From NCBI GenBank assembly GCA_965229645.1, contig OZ245893.1, positions 2,666,001 to 2,730,000 of the forward strand: a stretch of DNA of 64,000 bases, in the 5' to 3' direction. Positions 25,789 through 34,509 of the stretch are shown here, one piece after another. How positions within the stretch are numbered: position 1 is the stretch's first letter; each line of letters begins with the position of its first letter. A program made the position numbers and the translations under genes. The notes below the pieces were generated by a model. That model saw nothing but the letters and a program-made list of their open reading frames with translations. It did not search any database and was not told where the DNA came from. Source of the DNA: CAXQZM01 sp965229645 (GTDB lineage: Bacteria; Pseudomonadota; Alphaproteobacteria; UBA7985).

Positions 25789-26439
25789 CTAAAATTCGAT
25801 GCCCCTTTGCGCCTTCACATTTTGCTCGCGAAACGGATGCTTCACCTGCCCCATTTCCGTTACCAGGTCGGCGATGTCGATCAATTCGTCCTTGGCGTTG
25901 CGGCCCGTGACGATCAGGTGCAGGTTCTTCGGCTTGGTGCGGAGCGTTTCGACGACGCTGGCAATGGGCAAATTGTCGTAGCGTAGGGGGATATTCAACT
26001 CGTCCAGCAAAATCATGTCGAACTTCGGCTTGTCGCCGTCGCTGGCGGCGATCCAGGCCTGGGCCTGCGCCCAGGCGGCTTCGGCGGCGCGTATGTCGCG
26101 GGCCTTGTCTTGCGTGTCCCAGCTAAAGCCTTCGCCCATGGCTTTGGTTTCGACTTGATCGCCAAACTTTTCTAGGGCGTAGCGCTCACCTGTTTCCCAC
26201 TTGCCTTTGACAAATTGAATAATGCCAACGCGCAACCCGTTGCCCAAGGCGCGAAAGACCAGGCCAAAGGCGGCTGTGGACTTCCCCTTTCCTTTGCCCG
26301 TATGAACGATCAGCAGGCCCTTTTCGACGGTCTTTTCGGCGATCATCTTCTCGCGCGCCGCCTTGCGCTTGCGCGATTTTTGGTCGGCGCGGTCCAGGTC
26401 CGCCTGGCTCATGGCGTCGAGTTTGCTGGGCATAGACAT
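25789..26439 (-). CDS. cobO: cob(I)alamin adenosyltransferase (CobO/CobA type)
   Basis: This 216-residue enzyme attaches the adenosyl group to corrinoids in cobalamin synthesis and salvage. It has the P-loop HTGKGKGKSTAAFG, the block GIIQFVKGKWETGER, and DMILLDELNIPLRY. The end KHPFREQNVKAQRGIEF is typical of the family. The start at 26439 has a GAGGAA site. It heads a two-gene operon with cobQ and is divergent from a secreted protein gene; the gap carries a palindrome. I see no B12-box element upstream. Confidence 0.95.
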   Translation of the reverse strand: MSMPSKLDAMSQADLDRADQKSRKRKAAREKMIAEKTVEKGLLIVHTGKGKGKSTAAFGLVFRALGNGLRVGIIQFVKGKWETGERYALEKFGDQVETKAMGEGFSWDTQDKARDIRAAEAAWAQAQAWIAASDGDKPKFDMILLDELNIPLRYDNLPIASVVETLRTKPKNLHLIVTGRNAKDELIDIADLVTEMGQVKHPFREQNVKAQRGIEF

Positions 26440-26481
26440 AGATTTCCTCGCTGCTGTTTCTTGAAGACGCCCCTATAGCGG

Positions 26482-26500
26482 ATTCCAAGTCGATTGGAAT
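26482..26500. promoter_or_regulatory. inverted repeat between cobO and secreted gene 1
   Basis: ATTCCAA-GTCGA-TTGGAAT is a perfect 7-bp inverted repeat with a five-base centre. It lies 42 bases upstream of cobO and 72 bases upstream of the divergent gene. The left part, GCGGATTCCAAGTCGA, recurs upstream of the tandem paralogue at 28159-28174, where the right arm is lost. Confidence 0.4.
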
Positions 26501-26572
26501 GATCGACGCAGGCGACATCCGCGCCAACAAAAAAGGTTAAAGCCACCCAATGCAAATGGCTATAGAGCCTAT

Positions 26573-28060
26573 ATGTTCATGGGAAAAAGGCAATTTCTGA
26601 TTCGGCTTCTGGGACTCATCGTATCGCTATGCGTTGCGGGCCTTTGCGCCGCGCGCGCGCAGGGTGACACGCGCTTGTTCTTGGCGGGAACCGAGCCACC
26701 GAATGCCGACATGACCTATGTGGAGTTGATTTGGTTGCCAGATGAGCGCGGAATCGCCCCAGGGTTGACCCGCGTTTTGGCGATGGATGAGCGCATCCCA
26801 AGAGTCATGAGAATCTGCGCCAAGAGGCAAGATCTGGAACTGAAGATCGCGGAAGCCGACAGTTTCTATGGTGGATTTGCCCTGCGACTGGGCTTTGACA
26901 GTGCCGATACGGCGGCCTTCTCTGGCCTGCTTTCCTGCCTGTTGCGGGGGGTTCCAAAGCTGGAATCCCAGGACGAGTTGTTTTTGCGCAATCGGCAAGC
27001 CTACCAAGATGAGCACTTTCGAACCATACCTTATGCCCTCGATCTCATGGCCCAGCTTGGTTATGGTCTAGCGTGGCAGGAGCTTGCGGCAGCGGTTGTG
27101 CGTCCGTCAGAATTGGTCAATTTGACCTTGGAGGAGTATCGCAACGCCTGGCCATTCCTGTTTGAGGCGTCAGATCTTTACGCGATTGTCGTTGCACCCA
27201 CGGGCGTGGAGGACTTGTTGGTCGCCATCGATGAGCACGTTGACAAAGACTATGGGCGTCCAGATCGGGCCTTTCTTTTCGAGCGCCCCTCGCTTGCGAT
27301 CACGCCGTTTGAGGGGCTAGGAATCAAAGATCAGACCTTGGGACAAACGATTTTTCAGGTGAATCGAGTCTTTGTCCCGTCCTTGGTCGCTAGCGTAGCG
27401 GAAGTGCGTCTATTCACTCTTATTCTTGATCAACGCCTTGATGAGTTTCGCGAAGCCGAAGGACTGGACCCGGTCAACGATCTGTTCGCGGGGAAACCTG
27501 ATGAGGCGGAGGTTGCTGCTGGCGAGGCTGCAGGCGAAGACCCTCCAGCGTCGCCGCCCCGCTCGAAAGGGCTTTCGGGGATCGGCGTGAGCTTTTCCGC
27601 AGACGGCAAGTCCGTCTCCTCCTTCTTCTTTTTGTCGGCCTACGAAGGCTCGTATCCTGCTGTCCCGACGCTAGATCGCCAAATCGCAACCCTAGAACAG
27701 GCCATGACCGCGCCCTTCACGGAAGGAGAGTTTGCCGAGGCTCTAACCGTGCTTCGCGAGACTGATTGCGCCGTCGAACCGACGCAGGACATGGCCCAGT
27801 CCCACGGCATTTGGCTGCGCGAAGACCTGCTAAATGGTCGCGTCAGAACTTTTTTGACTGAGGACCTCAAGGGATGTCAAAGCCTTACCCTCGATCGCGT
27901 GAATGAGGTGCGCGAGCAGACTTTGACCAACTCGACAACCGTGCTGTTCGCCGTGGGCAGTTTTCAGGAAGACGCCGAAACGCTTGCGCGCCCCTTCTGC
28001 CTGGTCAAGGATGTGGGGCAACTGGAACTTGCGTGCAACACATCGGGCTATCAGATCTGA
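26573..28060 (+). CDS. secreted protein of unknown function, tandem paralogue 1 (possibly M16-fold, inactive)
   Basis: This 495-residue protein has a Sec signal peptide (hydrophobic residues 8-26, cleavage near ARAQG). It has no motif I recognise with certainty. Three blocks are reminiscent of M16 peptidase halves: LTLEEYRNAWPFLFEASDLYAIVVAPTG followed by DLLVAIDEHV; IFQVNRVFVPS then LILDQRLDEFREAEGL; and FTEGEFAEALTVLRET before a final domain. The HxxEH zinc site is absent, so it would be catalytically inactive. Several cysteines are shared with the next gene. Starts at 26573 and 26579 are both possible. It and the gene at 28296 are clear tandem duplicates. Confidence 0.7.
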   Translation: MFMGKRQFLIRLLGLIVSLCVAGLCAARAQGDTRLFLAGTEPPNADMTYVELIWLPDERGIAPGLTRVLAMDERIPRVMRICAKRQDLELKIAEADSFYGGFALRLGFDSADTAAFSGLLSCLLRGVPKLESQDELFLRNRQAYQDEHFRTIPYALDLMAQLGYGLAWQELAAAVVRPSELVNLTLEEYRNAWPFLFEASDLYAIVVAPTGVEDLLVAIDEHVDKDYGRPDRAFLFERPSLAITPFEGLGIKDQTLGQTIFQVNRVFVPSLVASVAEVRLFTLILDQRLDEFREAEGLDPVNDLFAGKPDEAEVAAGEAAGEDPPASPPRSKGLSGIGVSFSADGKSVSSFFFLSAYEGSYPAVPTLDRQIATLEQAMTAPFTEGEFAEALTVLRETDCAVEPTQDMAQSHGIWLREDLLNGRVRTFLTEDLKGCQSLTLDRVNEVREQTLTNSTTVLFAVGSFQEDAETLARPFCLVKDVGQLELACNTSGYQI

Positions 28061-28158
28061 GGCTCAAATCCTTCGCGCCGCTGGTTGATACCCCTTGTAG
28101 TTCATCGCGTCGCGTTTTCTGTCTCGGGACATGGATTTTCTCGCCTCGATCCCCTATG

Positions 28159-28174
28159 GCGGATTCCAAGTCGA
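28159..28174 (+). repeat. duplicated upstream element of the paralogue pair
   Basis: GCGGATTCCAAGTCGA, preceded by CCCCTAT, is shared with 26479-26494 upstream of the first paralogue. The 235-base gap between the two paralogues otherwise shows only AT-richer sequence and a possible ribosome binding site AAAGGA at 28279. Confidence 0.5.
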
Positions 28175-28295
28175 ACCGACCCCAGGGGAACACCCGCGCC
28201 TATAAAGGACTTATATCAATGGCCACATCAGTACGAATGCGAATGGCCTTGAAGTTCTATCTTGGGCTTAAAAGCTGCAAAGGAACAGCCGCACT

Positions 28296-29777
28296 ATGAT
28301 AAAGACATCCCAATTTCTGGCTCGGCTCATTGGGCTTGCCGCGCCGCTTGGCATCGTGAGCCTTGGCGCTGCCCACGCCCAGGGGGACACGCGCCTGTTC
28401 CTGGCGGGAACCGAGCCGCCCAATGCGGACATGAGCTACGTGGAGTTGACTTGGTTGCCCGACGCGCGCGGGATTGCCCCGGGGTTGACGAGTGTTGTCG
28501 AACTGGATGGACGCGTCCCGCTGGCCATGGAAACCTGCGCCAGCGCGCAAGGTATGGAATTGAAGGTCGCGACCACCGACAATGTGTTCGGCGGGTTCGC
28601 CCTGCAACTGGGGTTCGACAGCGTCGACAACGACGCCTTTCCTGACCTGCTCGCCTGTATCTTGCCCGCGGTGGCGGCGCTGGAACCTGAAGATCAGGTG
28701 TTTTTGCTCGGCCAACAAACTTACTACGACAACGTTGGGTTCTTGGACTATGTCTTCTCCCTCATGACTCAGTTCGGCTATGGGTTGGCGAAGGAGGAGT
28801 TTGCCGACCCGGTCTTGCGACCCTCGGAATTGTACAGCTTAACGCTGGAGGATTATCGCAACGCTTGGCCGTCCCTGCTTGAGGCGTCGGACCTTTACGC
28901 CGTCGTCGTCGCACCCACAGGGGTGGTGGACCTGCTGGTGGCTATCGACGAGCAAATCGACAAGACCCCTGGCCGGCCAGATCAAGCCATTTTGCCCGAA
29001 CAACCCCCCTATACAGCGGCGCCGCTGGAGGGGCTCGGGGTCAAGGTTCAGGGCGCAAGCCGCTCGATTTTCCAAGTGAATCGCGTCTTCGCCCCGTCCC
29101 TGGTGGCGAGTTTGTCGGAAGGGCAGGTGTTCGGTTTTATCGTCGATCAGCGCCTGAATGCCTTTCGAGAGGCCGAGGGGCTCGACCCCGTCAACGATTT
29201 GTTTGTTTGGGAACCTGACGAGGCGGATGTCGCTGCCGCCGAGGCGGCGGGGGAAGACCCTCCATCGCCGCCGCTGCCGCTTGAAGGTCTTGCGGGGGTT
29301 CTTTCGAGCTTTTTTGCTGACGGTCAGCACGTTGCCTCGTTCACCTTCATGTCGGTCTATCAAGGTCCGCAGCCCTTTGCCCCGACGCTGGACCGTCAGG
29401 TCGCCGCCATCGAACAAGCCATGACCGCGCCCTTTACCGAGGCTGAGTTTGCCGACGCCGTGGCAAACCTGCGCCAAGACGATTGCGCGCCCGAGCCCAC
29501 CGAGAACATGGCCCAAATCCAAAGCGTGTGGCTGCGCGAAGACCTGTTCCATGGCCGCGCCAAGACCTTTTTGATCGAGGACGTTATGGGCTGCGACACC
29601 CTCACCCTGGATCGCGCGAACGAAGTGCGGGTGCAGGCCCTAACCAACTCGGCTACCCTGTTCTACGGCTTCGGCAATATTCAGGAAGACGCCGAAACGC
29701 TGGCGCGCCCCTTCTGCTTGGTGGAAGATGTGGGGCAACTGGAATTTGAATGTAGCGCGTCGGAATACGAACTCTAA
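28296..29777 (+). CDS. secreted protein of unknown function, tandem paralogue 2
   Basis: This 493-residue paralogue of the preceding gene has more than half of its residues identical along the whole length. Long identical stretches include QGDTRLFLAGTEPPNADM, SLVAS, FREAEGLDPVNDLF and EDAETLARPFCLV. It has a Sec signal peptide with cleavage near AHAQG. An acidic linker (residues 305-330, rich in D, E, A, P) separates two halves, as in the first copy. Six cysteines are conserved between the two. The same weak resemblance to a zinc-less M16 peptidase fold applies. Its codons are more GC-rich than those of copy 1, which suggests the duplication is not recent. Confidence 0.7.
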   Translation: MIKTSQFLARLIGLAAPLGIVSLGAAHAQGDTRLFLAGTEPPNADMSYVELTWLPDARGIAPGLTSVVELDGRVPLAMETCASAQGMELKVATTDNVFGGFALQLGFDSVDNDAFPDLLACILPAVAALEPEDQVFLLGQQTYYDNVGFLDYVFSLMTQFGYGLAKEEFADPVLRPSELYSLTLEDYRNAWPSLLEASDLYAVVVAPTGVVDLLVAIDEQIDKTPGRPDQAILPEQPPYTAAPLEGLGVKVQGASRSIFQVNRVFAPSLVASLSEGQVFGFIVDQRLNAFREAEGLDPVNDLFVWEPDEADVAAAEAAGEDPPSPPLPLEGLAGVLSSFFADGQHVASFTFMSVYQGPQPFAPTLDRQVAAIEQAMTAPFTEAEFADAVANLRQDDCAPEPTENMAQIQSVWLREDLFHGRAKTFLIEDVMGCDTLTLDRANEVRVQALTNSATLFYGFGNIQEDAETLARPFCLVEDVGQLEFECSASEYEL

Positions 29778-29847
29778 GGCGTGGTCTAGCAGACCTTTGA
29801 GGCTGAGCGACACCGTCTAGACCGTGCCAACGCGACAGGACTCGGCC

Positions 29848-30471
29848 ATGACGGCGCTGCCCGAAACGGGCGCTGCCCTGTTTTTGGGCGGAACGCAGTT
29901 TGTAAAGGGCGTCGTCGATTGGGCGGGGCTCCCACCAGGGGACCGGGGCGAGGTTGCCCTGGCGGGACGGTCCAACGTCGGCAAATCCTCGCTTCTTAAC
30001 GCTTTGACGGGGCGCCGGGCGTTGGCGCGTACCTCCAACACCCCTGGACGCACGCGCGAGGTCAACTTCTTTGACTTGGCGGGGCGGTTCTACTTGGTCG
30101 ATTTGCCAGGCTACGGCTACGCCAAAGCGTCCAAGGCCCATGTGGCCAAGTGGGCCGCCATGACGCGCGCCTACCTGCTGGGCCGGGCGTCGCTCAAGCG
30201 GGTCTATCAGCTGGTCGATGCGCGTCATGGGCTCAAGGCAATCGACATGGCGCTGATGGACGCGTTGGACGCCGCCGCCGTATCCTACCAAGTCGTTCTG
30301 ACCAAGGCCGACAAGATCGGCCTTGCCAAAGCGGAGGCTGTGCGGGGGACCGTGGCCGCAACCCTTGTCAAACGGCCTGCAGCCCATCCCGACGTCCTGC
30401 TTACGTCAGCGGAGAAGAAACAAGGGATCGAAGCGTTGCAAGAGGCCATGCTTGCGGTGCTTTCGCGCTGA
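29848..30471 (+). CDS. engB: ribosome biogenesis GTP-binding protein EngB (YihA/YsxC)
   Basis: This 207-residue GTPase takes part in large ribosomal subunit assembly. It shows G1 AGRSNVGKSSLLNALTG, the G2 region SNTPGRTREVNFF, G3 DLPGYGYAKA, G4 TKADK and a G5-like TSAEKK. The ATG at 29848, with AGGA upstream, is preferred over an in-frame GTG at 29824. Despite following two secreted-protein genes on the same strand it is separated by 70 bases, so it may have its own promoter. Downstream lies family A copy 4. Confidence 0.95.
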   Translation: MTALPETGAALFLGGTQFVKGVVDWAGLPPGDRGEVALAGRSNVGKSSLLNALTGRRALARTSNTPGRTREVNFFDLAGRFYLVDLPGYGYAKASKAHVAKWAAMTRAYLLGRASLKRVYQLVDARHGLKAIDMALMDALDAAAVSYQVVLTKADKIGLAKAEAVRGTVAATLVKRPAAHPDVLLTSAEKKQGIEALQEAMLAVLSR

Positions 30472-30510
30472 AGTCCTTCGCGTTTGTATCGATGTGGCTG
30501 AATGGCTTTA

Positions 30511-30718
30511 ATACCAGCTAATACCAGCGGCGAGTGAGAATAACTCTAAAGATCGCTGGTATAAGGGCCGCGACTGCGGCCCCCGTAGCGGCCCCGAGAA
30601 TCGCGCGAAAACGCCTCGGGGTATAAGCGAAGGCCCCGTCGGAGGCGAAACGCGAAGCGTTTCTGCCTTGAGACACAAAACGGCAAAAAAAGTGTCAACT
30701 TTTTTGGCCGTTGGTGTA
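30511..30718 (+). repeat. family A multi-hairpin repeat, copy 4 (short form, duplicated 5' tip)
   Basis: The first seven bases are doubled (ATACCAGCTA then ATACCAGCGG). The core and terminal hairpin are present and the optional module is absent. The 392-base gap between engB and the next gene is filled mainly by this copy plus the inverted fragment at 30729-30750; the remaining leader to 30863 shows only the ribosome binding site GGAGG at 30854. Confidence 0.92.
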
Positions 30719-30728
30719 AAATAAGCGC

Positions 30729-30750
30729 CCTTCTCAATCGCCGCCGGTAT
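30729..30750 (-). repeat. inverted fragment of the family A 5' end
   Basis: CCTTCTCAATCGCCGCCGGTAT is the near-exact reverse complement of the first bases of family A. It lies ten bases after copy 4, so copy 4 is flanked by inverted 5' tips. Confidence 0.7.
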
Positions 30751-30863
30751 CATTGAGCCTTGAGTTTGGTCTTGCTAAGGGTAAGCGGCCTAGGGTGTCC
30801 TGTACGGGGGCATCTGCCGCATCTTAAAAATGCCTCGGGCTGCGCCTGACCTCGGAGGAGTGA

Positions 30864-31820
30864 ATGACTGAACAAAAAACCGCCCTGGTTTACGGTGGAT
30901 CTGGATTCATTGGCGGTCGCATCGTCGCCGCCCTGGCGCGGGAAGGTTGGCGAGTACGCGTTGCGAGTCGCAATGTGCATCGGGCGCGCGGGGCGCGTAT
31001 TTTTGGTGAAGTCGGGCAAGTCGCGGCGTTTCGTGCGCCCTTGCAGGATGCGGCGCGCGTTCGCGCCGTCCTCAAAGATGCGTCCCTGGTGGTGAATTGC
31101 GTGGGAATTTTGGCTGAATTTGGCCGCCAGAGTTTCGATGCCGTGCAGCGCGACGGCGCGATCCGGTTGGCGCGTTTGGCCGCTGAGGAAGGTGTGCCTG
31201 ATTTCATCCACGTTTCCAGCCTAGCAGCGGACCTGACCTCCCCCTCGGCCTACGCGCGGACCAAGGCCGAGGCCGAAGCTGGGGTCTTGTCCTACCTGCC
31301 GCGCGCCACCGTCCTGCAACCCTCGCTCGTCTTCGGTCCTGAGGATCAGTTTTTCAATCGTTTCGCGAGCATGGCGCGTTTGAGCCCGTTCTTGCCCGTG
31401 GTCGGCGCGGGCACCTGCCGCTTTCAGCCCGTTTACGTGGGCGATGTGGTCGCCGCCGCTATGGCCGCCCTGGCCTCGGAGGCCGCCAAGGGCCAGACCT
31501 TCGCCCTAGGGGGGCCGTCAGTTTATACGTTCAAAGAGCTGCTCACCTTTACCATCGCCACCATTCGCCGTCGTCGTCGCTTGGTGCATTTGCCCGAAAG
31601 TTTGGCGGCCTTTATGGCCATGTTGACCGATTGGTTGCCAGGCGCGCCCTTGACCAGCGATCAACTGATCTTGCTCAAGTTCGATACGGTGGTGCGCGAA
31701 GGTCAGAAGGGCTTGGCGGATTTGGGGCTGGAGCCTCGGTCCATCGAAAGCCTGGTGCCAACCTATCTGGCGCAGTACCGCCCAGGCGGCCGGTTCGAGA
31801 CCGAATTCCAACAAGTCTGA
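30864..31820 (+). CDS. NAD(P)-dependent NDUFA9-like (complex I-associated) protein
   Basis: This 318-residue extended short-chain dehydrogenase-like protein has an N-terminal NAD(P) site YGGSGFIGGRIVAALAREG. The atypical SDR family that includes the mitochondrial complex I subunit NDUFA9 fits well: VVNCVGILAEFGRQSF, FIHVSSLAAD, TVLQPSLVFGPEDQFFNRFA and CRFQPVYVGDV. The bacterial homologue is thought to bind NADPH without being a core enzyme. A ribosome binding site GGAGG sits ten bases upstream of the ATG. The TGA stop is followed immediately by family A copy 5. Confidence 0.87.
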   Translation: MTEQKTALVYGGSGFIGGRIVAALAREGWRVRVASRNVHRARGARIFGEVGQVAAFRAPLQDAARVRAVLKDASLVVNCVGILAEFGRQSFDAVQRDGAIRLARLAAEEGVPDFIHVSSLAADLTSPSAYARTKAEAEAGVLSYLPRATVLQPSLVFGPEDQFFNRFASMARLSPFLPVVGAGTCRFQPVYVGDVVAAAMAALASEAAKGQTFALGGPSVYTFKELLTFTIATIRRRRRLVHLPESLAAFMAMLTDWLPGAPLTSDQLILLKFDTVVREGQKGLADLGLEPRSIESLVPTYLAQYRPGGRFETEFQQV

Positions 31821-31974
31821 AGGCGATTGAAAATGACTCTTATGATCGCTGGTATAAGGGCCGCGACTGCGGCCCCCGCAGCGGCCCCGAGAATAGCGCG
31901 AAAGCGCCTCGGGGTAAAGCGAAGGCCCCGTCGGAGGCGAAACGCGAAGCGTTTCTGCCGTGAGACATAAAACC
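31821..31974 (+). repeat. family A multi-hairpin repeat, copy 5 (5' and 3' shortened)
   Basis: This copy lacks the first bases (ATACCAGC), the optional module and the terminal A/T hairpin. It begins directly after the stop of the NDUFA9-like gene and ends about ten bases before the stop of convergent uppP. It fills the whole gap between two convergent genes. Confidence 0.9.
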
Positions 31975-31983
31975 GCGAACTCG

Positions 31984-32847
31984 TCAAAAGCTCGCCGAGT
32001 TATTCGGGAGCCATTCGACGGCGAGCAGCGCGTAGAGGCCAAGGCCGATGACGACGCGGTAGGCGGCAAACAGGGCGAAGGTCGCGCGACGGGCCAGTGC
32101 CATCATGGCGTGGATGGCCCCCAAGGCCACAAGGCACGAAATCGCCATGGACACCAGGGCCCAAGTGGTCACAACCAGTTCGCCGCGTTGCCATAGGTCC
32201 GACCCGCCGAGCAGCCCCGCGCCGATGATAATCGGAATCGCCAGCAGCATGGAAAATCGCGTCGCCTCCTCCCGATCTAGGCCCATGAAGCGGCCTGCGG
32301 TCAAAATGATGCCCGCGCGGCTCACGCCAGGGATCAGGGCCAGGCACTGCATGAGGCCGACAAAAAACGCGCCCGAAAGCGACAGATTGCGCAGCTTAAT
32401 GCCCGCCCAAGAAAAACGATCCGCGACCCATAGCAGGACCCCGAACACGAGCGTGGTGCCCGCGATCAAGGCCAAGTCGTTCTTGTGTTCTGCGCGAAAG
32501 TCGCTGATCAGCAGCCCCGCGACCAAGGCGGGCGCCGACGCCACCGCAAGACGCACAAATTCCAAACTGCGCGGGTCGGGCCGATACGGCTGGTGGGTAA
32601 AGAGGGCGAACGCGCCGCCAATCAAGCGCCCGACATGACCAAAGAAGTAGAGGATGACCGCCAATAAGGTGCCGACATGCAGGGCGATGTCGATGATCTG
32701 CTGATCCGCAGGCCTCGGAACCTCGACCCCCCAAGCGTCAAACAGCGCCCAGCCTAGGCCCAAATGCCCTGTTGAACTGATCGGCAAAAATTCACTTACG
32801 CCCTGGATCACGGCCTGAACAGGAATCCATAGAGGAAAGTCAAACAT
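31984..32847 (-). CDS. uppP: undecaprenyl-diphosphate phosphatase
   Basis: UppP (BacA) recycles the lipid carrier for cell-wall synthesis by dephosphorylating undecaprenyl diphosphate in the membrane. The 287-residue protein has about eight transmembrane helices. Both family motifs are present: EFLPISSTGHL at the N-terminus, containing the catalytic glutamate, and IPGVSRAG in the second half. Its 3' end lies next to family A copy 5. Overexpressed homologues confer bacitracin resistance, but here it is a housekeeping gene. Confidence 0.95.
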   Translation of the reverse strand: MFDFPLWIPVQAVIQGVSEFLPISSTGHLGLGWALFDAWGVEVPRPADQQIIDIALHVGTLLAVILYFFGHVGRLIGGAFALFTHQPYRPDPRSLEFVRLAVASAPALVAGLLISDFRAEHKNDLALIAGTTLVFGVLLWVADRFSWAGIKLRNLSLSGAFFVGLMQCLALIPGVSRAGIILTAGRFMGLDREEATRFSMLLAIPIIIGAGLLGGSDLWQRGELVVTTWALVSMAISCLVALGAIHAMMALARRATFALFAAYRVVIGLGLYALLAVEWLPNNSASF

Positions 32848-32992
32848 GGCCCGCCCTTATAGGTTCTTGGCTTCAGGTCCATGCAAATCTGAAAATGTCA
32901 GCTTATATGACCTATTTTCCGACTCTTGAACACTGGTATCTATCAATTGGAATTTCAGGGTGTATTTATGTCATAGATGCTTACCTAATATC

Positions 32993-33019
32993 TTGACAAG
33001 GCGACGGTCAGCCTATAGA
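32993..33019 (+). promoter_or_regulatory. probable promoter of the gltD operon
   Basis: TTGACA at 32993-32998 is followed after 15 bases by TATAGA at 33014-33019 (an offset reading TAGAGG gives 17). The start codon is 36 bases downstream. The spacing is short for a sigma-70 promoter, so confidence is moderate. Confidence 0.45.
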
Positions 33020-33055
33020 GGATAGAGCCCCGAAATTGAGGATGGAACAGCAATC

Positions 33056-34492
33056 ATGGCGACACGCATGCTCCAGTTCATTAGGACCGACGGCCAGACC
33101 CCTGCCAAGCGTGCGGCAGAAACACGCGCAACGGATTTTGCCGAAATTTATGGCGCCTTTTCCCCCGAGCAAGCGGCGGTGCAAGCCTCGCGCTGTTCCC
33201 AGTGCGGTGTGCCTTACTGTCAGGTGCATTGCCCGCTGACCAACAATATCCCCGATTGGCTCATGCTCGCGGCCGAGGGTCGCTTGCAAGAAGCCTACGA
33301 GGTGTCCAGCGCCACCAACAATATGCCTGAGATTTGCGGCCGAATTTGCCCGCAAGACCGCTTGTGCGAAGGCAACTGCGTGATCGAACAAGCGGGCCAT
33401 GGCACCGTAACCATAGGCGCGATTGAAAAGCATATCACCGAAACCGCCTTCGAAAATAACTGGGTCAAGCCTGCGCAGCCGCGGCAAGAACGAGAGCAGA
33501 GCGTCGGCATCATCGGCGCAGGGCCAGGCGGGCTGGCAGCGGCGGATCAGTTGCGCCAGCAAGGTTTCCAAGTTCATGTCTACGATCGCTACGACCGCGT
33601 TGGGGGGCTGCTGGTCTATGGCATCCCTGGGTTCAAGTTGGAAAAATCGGTCGTTGCCCGGCGGGAGCAGGTGTTGCGGAACAGCGGGGTGCAGTTTCAC
33701 CTGGGCTGCCACATCGGCCAAGACGTGGCGTTTGCAGAGCTGCGTCAGCGCCACGACGCGGTCCTGATCGCCACCGGCGTCTACCGCGCCCGCGCGCTAG
33801 AGGTGCCTGGCGTCGGGTCGGCCAACGTCGTCCCCGCGCTCGACTACTTGACCCGATCCAACAAAATTGGGCTGGGCGATGCCGACCCCGACGCGGCTTT
33901 GGACGCCGCCGACAAGCATGTGGTGGTCATCGGCGGCGGCGATACGGCCATGGACTGCGTGCGCACGGCGGTCCGCCAAGGCGCCAAGTCCGTTCGGTGC
34001 GTCTATCGCCGCGACCAGGCCAATATGCCAGGGTCGCAGCGCGAAGTGCACCATGCCATGGAGGAAGGGGTTCGCTTCGACTGGTTGCATGCGCCCCAGG
34101 GGTTTTTGAGCCAGCGCGACGGCAGCGTCACCCATTTGAAAGCCCAGCGCATGCGCCTATCGGCCCCCGATGCGACGGGCCGCCAAGGGATTGAGGCGAT
34201 CGACGACGCGACGGTCACCCTAAGGGCCGACTTGGCCATCAAGGCCCTGGGGTTCGACCCCGAAGACCTGCCCACCCTCTTTGCCACGGCGGACCTGCCC
34301 GTCAGCCGTTGGGGCACGGTGCAGGTGTCGTGGAAAACCTTCGCCGTGAAGGATATGCCAGGGGTCTTCGCGGCGGGCGACATCGTGCGCGGGGCGAGCC
34401 TGGTGGTCTGGGCGGTCAAGGATGGCCGCGATGCCGCAGCGGCCATCGGGGCCTATCTGTCCGAACAAGCTTTGCCCAAGGCCGCCGAATAG
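33056..34492 (+). CDS. gltD: glutamate synthase small (beta) subunit
   Basis: The small subunit of NADPH-dependent GOGAT passes electrons from NADPH via FAD and iron-sulphur clusters to the large subunit. The 478-residue protein has N-terminal cysteine motifs CSQCGVPYC and CGRICPQDRLCEGNC for the 4Fe-4S clusters. The FAD site is IIGAGPGGLAAADQL and the NADPH site is VIGGGDTAMDCVRTA. A C-terminal FAAGDIVRGASLVVWAVKDGRDAA completes the fold. It is first in the order gltD-GNAT-gltB, which departs from the common adjacent gltB-gltD arrangement. Confidence 0.96.
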   Translation: MATRMLQFIRTDGQTPAKRAAETRATDFAEIYGAFSPEQAAVQASRCSQCGVPYCQVHCPLTNNIPDWLMLAAEGRLQEAYEVSSATNNMPEICGRICPQDRLCEGNCVIEQAGHGTVTIGAIEKHITETAFENNWVKPAQPRQEREQSVGIIGAGPGGLAAADQLRQQGFQVHVYDRYDRVGGLLVYGIPGFKLEKSVVARREQVLRNSGVQFHLGCHIGQDVAFAELRQRHDAVLIATGVYRARALEVPGVGSANVVPALDYLTRSNKIGLGDADPDAALDAADKHVVVIGGGDTAMDCVRTAVRQGAKSVRCVYRRDQANMPGSQREVHHAMEEGVRFDWLHAPQGFLSQRDGSVTHLKAQRMRLSAPDATGRQGIEAIDDATVTLRADLAIKALGFDPEDLPTLFATADLPVSRWGTVQVSWKTFAVKDMPGVFAAGDIVRGASLVVWAVKDGRDAAAAIGAYLSEQALPKAAE

Positions 34493-34509
34493 GGCACCTG
34501 GAAAGCACG

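Noticed and set aside
26440..26572. Cobalamin riboswitch upstream of cobO
   Set aside because: The 133-base gap is too short for a B12 riboswitch plus a divergent promoter, and no B12-box is seen.
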